In this document: piece by piece, positions 60,335-64,000 of the stretch
Layout of the letters: every line of letters begins with the position of its first letter
Position numbering within the stretch: the first letter of the stretch is position 1
NCBI RefSeq assembly: GCF_014196525.1
Contig: NZ_JACIDX010000020.1
Location: 1 to 64,000, forward strand
From: Novosphingobium sediminicola
GTDB lineage: Bacteria > Pseudomonadota > Alphaproteobacteria > Sphingomonadales > Sphingomonadaceae
Direction of reading: 5' to 3'
DNA length: 64,000 nucleotides
The notes under the pieces: generated by a model
Database searches by the model: none
Seen by the model: the letters and a program-made list of their open reading frames with translations, nothing else
Told to the model about the DNA's origin: nothing
Made by a program: the position numbers and the translations under genes

Positions 60335-62485
60335 TTAAAGCGCGATGGAGGCAGTGAGCGAGACACGGCGCGGATCTCCGATCGAGACGAAATAGACATT
60401 GACCGCCGACTGGTAATAGGTGCGGTCGAACAGGTTCTTGACGTTAAGCTGGAGGCTGGCCTTCTTTCCCATCACGCGCGTGTCATAGGTGAGGAAGGCA
60501 TCAGCCACTACATAACTGGGCAAAAAGAAGCTGTTGGCTGAGTCCCCGGCCCGGCGACCAACATAGCGCGGTCCTCCGCCAAGGCGCAGTCGGTCGCCCC
60601 CCGCGATCCGCCCGAAATCATAGACGCCCGACAGCGACGCGGTATTCTTCGCCACATTGGCCAGCAGGTTTCCGGCATAAAGCGGATCCTGGGTGGTCTT
60701 GGCATCGGTATAGGCAAAGCTGGCGATGGTGCTGAGATGGTCGGTGATCTGCCCCGCCAGATCGAGCTCCACCCCGCGCGAACGGGCGCGCCCGGCGGTG
60801 CGATAGTCGGTCAGGCCGGTGGCAGTGTTATATTGCGACACGATCACATTGCGCTTGTCGATATCATAGACCGCCAGCGTGCCGGTGATGCGATGAGGCA
60901 ATTCGACCTTCACGCCCGCTTCGAACTGACGCCCGCGTTCGGGGGCAAAGCTGGAATCCAGCACGACGCCGGTTGACAGCGCCGCGATGGTCGAGGCGGG
61001 TTTGAGCGACTGAGTATAGCTGAGATAGGCCGAGAGGAAGTCGGTCGCCTTATAGACCAGACCCACGCGCGGCAGGAACTTGTCGCCCTCGATATTGGTG
61101 TTGGCCACGAAAGGCCGCCCCTTGCCTGCGACTTGCCGATAATGCAGGAAACGTCCGCCCGCGACAAAGATCCACTTATCGCCCAGATGCACGGTATCCT
61201 GCGCAAAGAACGAGTAATTGTGCAGGTTGTCGGTCTGGTCGCTGTCGCTGGCCGAAACGGTGGTCGAGATCGCCTGACGGCCATAGATCGGCGTGAAATA
61301 GCTAAAGCCCGTGGTGACCGCCTGACGCAGCAGGTCGCGGCGATAAATGCGGCGATGCTCGGCCTCGGCGCCCAATTGCAGGTCGTGCTTCATGCCCAGC
61401 CATTGCACCGAACCGTCGATATAGGCGGTGCTGTACAGATCGGTGCTGAGCGCGCCGCGCGTGCCGTCATTGCTGCGGGTGACGGCGCCCGTGGTGGTGT
61501 TGACGCCCGACACGCGGAACTGGCCCGCATCATAGGTTTCGGAATTGAAGCTGCCGCTGAAATGTGCGCCCCAGCCCTTGCCCAATTGATGGTCGATAGA
61601 AAGCTGGCCCAGATGCGTCTGACCCGCCATGATGTTGGTCGGTTCGTCCAGTCGCTCGCGCCGGTCGATGGCCAGCGGGGCGCCGGTCTTGCTGTCGATT
61701 ACGGTGCCGCGGTCAAAGGGGGCGCTGTATCTGCGATATTCGTACCAAGCCACCACCTGCGTCTTTTGCCCATAATAGGCCAGCGAAGGGGCGACCAGCG
61801 TTTCATGGCGCGCGCCGAAATTGCGCCAATAGGCTGAATCCTCCTGATCCACCACCAGTCGATAGGCCAGATTGCCGCCCAAAGGCCCGGTGGTGTCGAT
61901 CATTTCATGCACCCCGTTGCGACCATGGCCATAGGTTTCGCCCGAAACCGACAGCATCGTGGCGGCTTTGGTCTGGGGTTTCTTGCTGACGATGTTGATC
62001 ACGCCGCCCGGGTCCATGATGCCATAAAGCAGCGAGGAAGGGCCTTTCAGAACCTCGACGCTTTCGGCCGCCGCATTGAAGCCGCGCCCCTGCACCAGCG
62101 GCATGCCGTTATGCATGATCGACCCGTCACGATTCCCGCCAAAGCCGCGCTTCATGATCGTGTCCTGGGTCGAGGCCAGCGTGTTGCCCTGGGTAATGCC
62201 GCTGACATTGGTCAGCACATCGTCGAGATAGCGCGGGCGCTGGTCGCGGATCACCTGCGCCGCGACGATATTGACCACTTGCGGCACATCGAGCGCGCGG
62301 GCCGAGGAGCGCAGGGTCGAGGCATCGGGGGTGGGCTGATAGCGGTCGTCGGCCCCGATCTGCACCTGCGATGCACGCGCCGTCACGATGATCGTGTCTC
62401 CCTGCGTTGTGGGCGTGTCGGCATGGGCGTGCGCCCCGCTGACAAAAAGGGCCGTGGAAGCAAAGAGGGCAGATTTCAGGGACAC
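60335..62485 (-). CDS. TonB-dependent siderophore receptor
   Basis: This protein of about 716 residues starts at a GTG (62485) giving SLKSALFASTALFVSGAHAHA as signal peptide in outline. The longer open frame would pass through the Fur-box-like site at 62515-62539 and is rejected. The TonB box is DTIIVTARASQ. The plug has DVPQVVNIVAAQVI and VEVLKGPSSLLYGIMDPGGV, typical of ferric-siderophore receptors, and the C-terminus is SLTASIAL. It heads an operon with the exported GATase1-like protein and the PepSY protein. Confidence 0.92.
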   Translation of the reverse strand: MSLKSALFASTALFVSGAHAHADTPTTQGDTIIVTARASQVQIGADDRYQPTPDASTLRSSARALDVPQVVNIVAAQVIRDQRPRYLDDVLTNVSGITQGNTLASTQDTIMKRGFGGNRDGSIMHNGMPLVQGRGFNAAAESVEVLKGPSSLLYGIMDPGGVINIVSKKPQTKAATMLSVSGETYGHGRNGVHEMIDTTGPLGGNLAYRLVVDQEDSAYWRNFGARHETLVAPSLAYYGQKTQVVAWYEYRRYSAPFDRGTVIDSKTGAPLAIDRRERLDEPTNIMAGQTHLGQLSIDHQLGKGWGAHFSGSFNSETYDAGQFRVSGVNTTTGAVTRSNDGTRGALSTDLYSTAYIDGSVQWLGMKHDLQLGAEAEHRRIYRRDLLRQAVTTGFSYFTPIYGRQAISTTVSASDSDQTDNLHNYSFFAQDTVHLGDKWIFVAGGRFLHYRQVAGKGRPFVANTNIEGDKFLPRVGLVYKATDFLSAYLSYTQSLKPASTIAALSTGVVLDSSFAPERGRQFEAGVKVELPHRITGTLAVYDIDKRNVIVSQYNTATGLTDYRTAGRARSRGVELDLAGQITDHLSTIASFAYTDAKTTQDPLYAGNLLANVAKNTASLSGVYDFGRIAGGDRLRLGGGPRYVGRRAGDSANSFFLPSYVVADAFLTYDTRVMGKKASLQLNVKNLFDRTYYQSAVNVYFVSIGDPRRVSLTASIAL

Positions 62486-62514
62486 AAAGGTTCTCGCTAT
62501 GGCTGGACATTTTA

Positions 62515-62539
62515 GATAATGCGAGTCGATTGCATTATC
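62515..62539. promoter_or_regulatory. Fur-box-like palindrome
   Basis: GATAATGC (62515-62522) and GCATTATC (62532-62539) are perfect inverted arms with nine bases between. The site is 30 bases upstream of the GTG start of the receptor gene. The arms match the half-site of Fur boxes. Together with the site at 56268 it supports iron control of both receptors. Confidence 0.72.
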
Positions 62540-62609
62540 AGAATCTGCCCTTAGCGAGGTGCTGATGGATCGTAAAGCGGAGCCGCCGAAAGTTTGCGAT
62601 TTGTAACAG

Positions 62610-64000
62610 TCACAACCGGATCGGCCCACCCTGATATTGCGCCTGCCACATCACGGCGGCGATCTCGGCCCTGTCAGGGCCACCCGCGCCTTGGCTGACG
62701 GCGCAGGCCACTTCGAGCGCCACATCGCGCAGTCTCTCGATGGGGGGAAGCAGGGGGCCGTTGCTGTTCATCCCCGCAATGGTGCGGGCCGCAGCCAGAA
62801 ACATCTCGTCCGTAACCTGCGATGCACGGGCCGCCAAAACGCCGAGGCCGAGGCCCGGAAAGACATAGACATTGTTGACCTGCGTGATGCCCTCGACCGC
62901 AAACGGGCTGCCCGTGCCGATGATGGCGCGCCCCTCGCTCCATGCCTGCACATCGACCGGATGGGCCTCGCAATGCGAGATCGGGTTGGACAAGGGAAAG
63001 ACAATGGGCTGCGCGGTGCCCGATGCCATGGCCCGGATGACCTCTTCGGAAAATGCACCCGGCTGGCCCGATGTCCCCACCAGCACGGTTGCCCCGACAT
63101 GGCGCACCACCTGAGCCAACGAAGGCGCGGCATCGCTTGCACAGCCCCATGAGGCAATGTCCTGCGCGCGGCGGGCATAGCGGCGCTGGGCTGGGGAAAG
63201 GCCGTCTTGTCCCGCCATCACCAGCCCCATGCAATCGACCGGCCAGATCGCGGCGCGGGCCTGCGCCTCGCTGGCCCCATCCTCCACCATGGCCCTGACC
63301 AGAAGGTCGGCAATGCCCGCCCCGGCCGCGCCAAAACCGAACATCACGATCCGCTGATCCTGCAAAGGGCTTCCCACGCGCCTGACGGCGGCCATCAATG
63401 TGCCGACGGCGGTGGCGGCGGTGCCCTGAATATCATCGTTGAAAGAGGGCAGCATTGTCCTGTACCGATCGAGCAGTTTCCAGGCATTAGCCCCGGCAAA
63501 ATCCTCCCATTGCAGGACCACATGGGGCCAGCGCTGCGCCACAACCTCGACAAATTGATCGACGAACCCATCGTAATCCTCACCACGCACGCGGGCATGG
63601 CGCCAGCCCACATAGAGCGGATCATCGCGCAGGGCCGCATTGTCGGTGCCCGCATCCAGCAGGATCGGCAGCACTTCGCCCGGATGGATTCCCGCGCAGG
63701 CGGTGTAGAGCGCCAGCTTGCCGATGGGGATGCCCATACCGCCTGCGCCCTGATCGCCCAGTCCCAGAATACGCTCGCCATCGGAAACCACGATCACCTT
63801 GACCCGGTCAAAGGCCGGGTTGGCCAGCATATGTTCGATCCGGTCACGATTGGGCCATGAGATGAAAAGCCCGCGCGCCTTGCGCCAGATCTCGCTGAAA
63901 CGCCGGCACCCCTCGCCCACCGTGGGCGTATAGACCAACGGCAGCATATGGGGCAGATCGCTTTGCACCAGCGCCTGAAACAGGATCTCATTGCTGTCCT
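62610..64000 (-). CDS. NAD-type malic enzyme (N-terminus outside the window)
   Basis: The frame is open to the right edge, so about 463 C-terminal residues are seen. LVYTPTVGEGCRRFS is the malic enzyme signature. GERILGLGDQGAGGMGIPIGK (outline) holds the catalytic region, the metal-binding residues lie near EDFAGANA and FNDDIQGTAA, and FGFGAAGAGIA is the dinucleotide site. It lacks a phosphotransacetylase-like C-terminal domain, so it is of the MaeA/SfcA kind that converts malate to pyruvate and CO2. It is transcribed toward the receptor operon but has its own stop 70 bases before the Fur-like site. Confidence 0.93.
   Translation of the reverse strand, partial: DSNEILFQALVQSDLPHMLPLVYTPTVGEGCRRFSEIWRKARGLFISWPNRDRIEHMLANPAFDRVKVIVVSDGERILGLGDQGAGGMGIPIGKLALYTACAGIHPGEVLPILLDAGTDNAALRDDPLYVGWRHARVRGEDYDGFVDQFVEVVAQRWPHVVLQWEDFAGANAWKLLDRYRTMLPSFNDDIQGTAATAVGTLMAAVRRVGSPLQDQRIVMFGFGAAGAGIADLLVRAMVEDGASEAQARAAIWPVDCMGLVMAGQDGLSPAQRRYARRAQDIASWGCASDAAPSLAQVVRHVGATVLVGTSGQPGAFSEEVIRAMASGTAQPIVFPLSNPISHCEAHPVDVQAWSEGRAIIGTGSPFAVEGITQVNNVYVFPGLGLGVLAARASQVTDEMFLAAARTIAGMNSNGPLLPPIERLRDVALEVACAVSQGAGGPDRAEIAAVMWQAQYQGGPIRL

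Noticed and set aside
1..64000. CRISPR arrays, rRNA operons and prophage structural genes
   Set aside because: No regularly spaced repeats, rRNA-like sequences or phage morphogenesis genes were seen.

Overview
The window looks like accessory DNA, possibly from a large plasmid or chromid, of an aerobic GC-rich alphaproteobacterium. A sphingomonad such as Novosphingobium or Sphingobium fits best. The clues are GC-rich codon use, three TonB-dependent receptors including one of the sphingomonad catabolic (OAR-like) type, a soluble FixL-FixJ pair with an FNR/FixK-type regulator, long trains of catabolic CoA genes joined by ATGA overlaps, and a plasmid-type DUF932 gene at the left edge. The genus is inference. 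I found no rRNA, complete tRNA or CRISPR array.

Region 1 (1-2.3 kb) is a truncated DUF932 gene, a perfect 32-bp palindrome, an IS110-family element and the 3' stub of a cytochrome c gene that the element abuts.

Region 2 (2.4-30.8 kb) is a hypoxia/dormancy-type stress island. A minus-strand train (10.3 to 2.4 kb) encodes two small proteins, an erythromycin-esterase-like protein, a dienelactone-hydrolase-like protein, a phosphoribosyltransferase, a PEP synthase, a nitroreductase, a proline-rich small protein and a CYTH-CHAD protein. Around it lie a CBS protein, a flavodoxin-like membrane protein, a host-attachment-family protein, a lone receiver domain, an outer-membrane barrel, a fixL-fixJ-fixK-like regulatory block, a 2783-residue cyclic beta-glucan synthase coupled to a tandem universal stress protein, an Hsp20, a zinc alcohol dehydrogenase, a second tandem Usp and a three-BON protein. 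The gene content is strikingly like the mycobacterial DosR dormancy regulon, here next to a FixL-type heme oxygen sensor.

Region 3 (31.2-37.4 kb) opens with an intact IS3-family element (IS407-like group) and a decayed IS5-family fragment. A two-component module follows: response regulator, barrel protein, DUF3313 lipoprotein, histidine kinase and a small exported protein. A 17-bp direct-repeat motif with 11-bp periodicity occurs in both of its divergent intergenic regions and looks like the regulator's binding site. A second IS5-like remnant closes the region.

Region 4 (37.5-56.0 kb) is a catabolic cluster. A nine-gene beta-oxidation operon (46.5 to 37.5 kb) runs opposite a TetR gene. A second operon (54.2 to 47.2 kb) carries a TonB receptor, P450, AraC regulator, aldehyde dehydrogenase and alcohol dehydrogenase. 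A divergent acyl-CoA synthetase completes a route of uptake, terminal hydroxylation, oxidation to acid, CoA activation and beta-oxidation. A branched terpenoid or steroid-side-chain substrate is the best guess. An overlapping kinase/acyl-CoA dehydrogenase pair suggests removal of a hydroxyl group through a phospho-acyl-CoA.

Region 5 (56.2-62.6 kb) holds two siderophore-type TonB receptors, each preceded by a Fur-box-like sequence, a PepSY membrane protein and an exported protein of unknown role. The window ends inside a malic enzyme gene.
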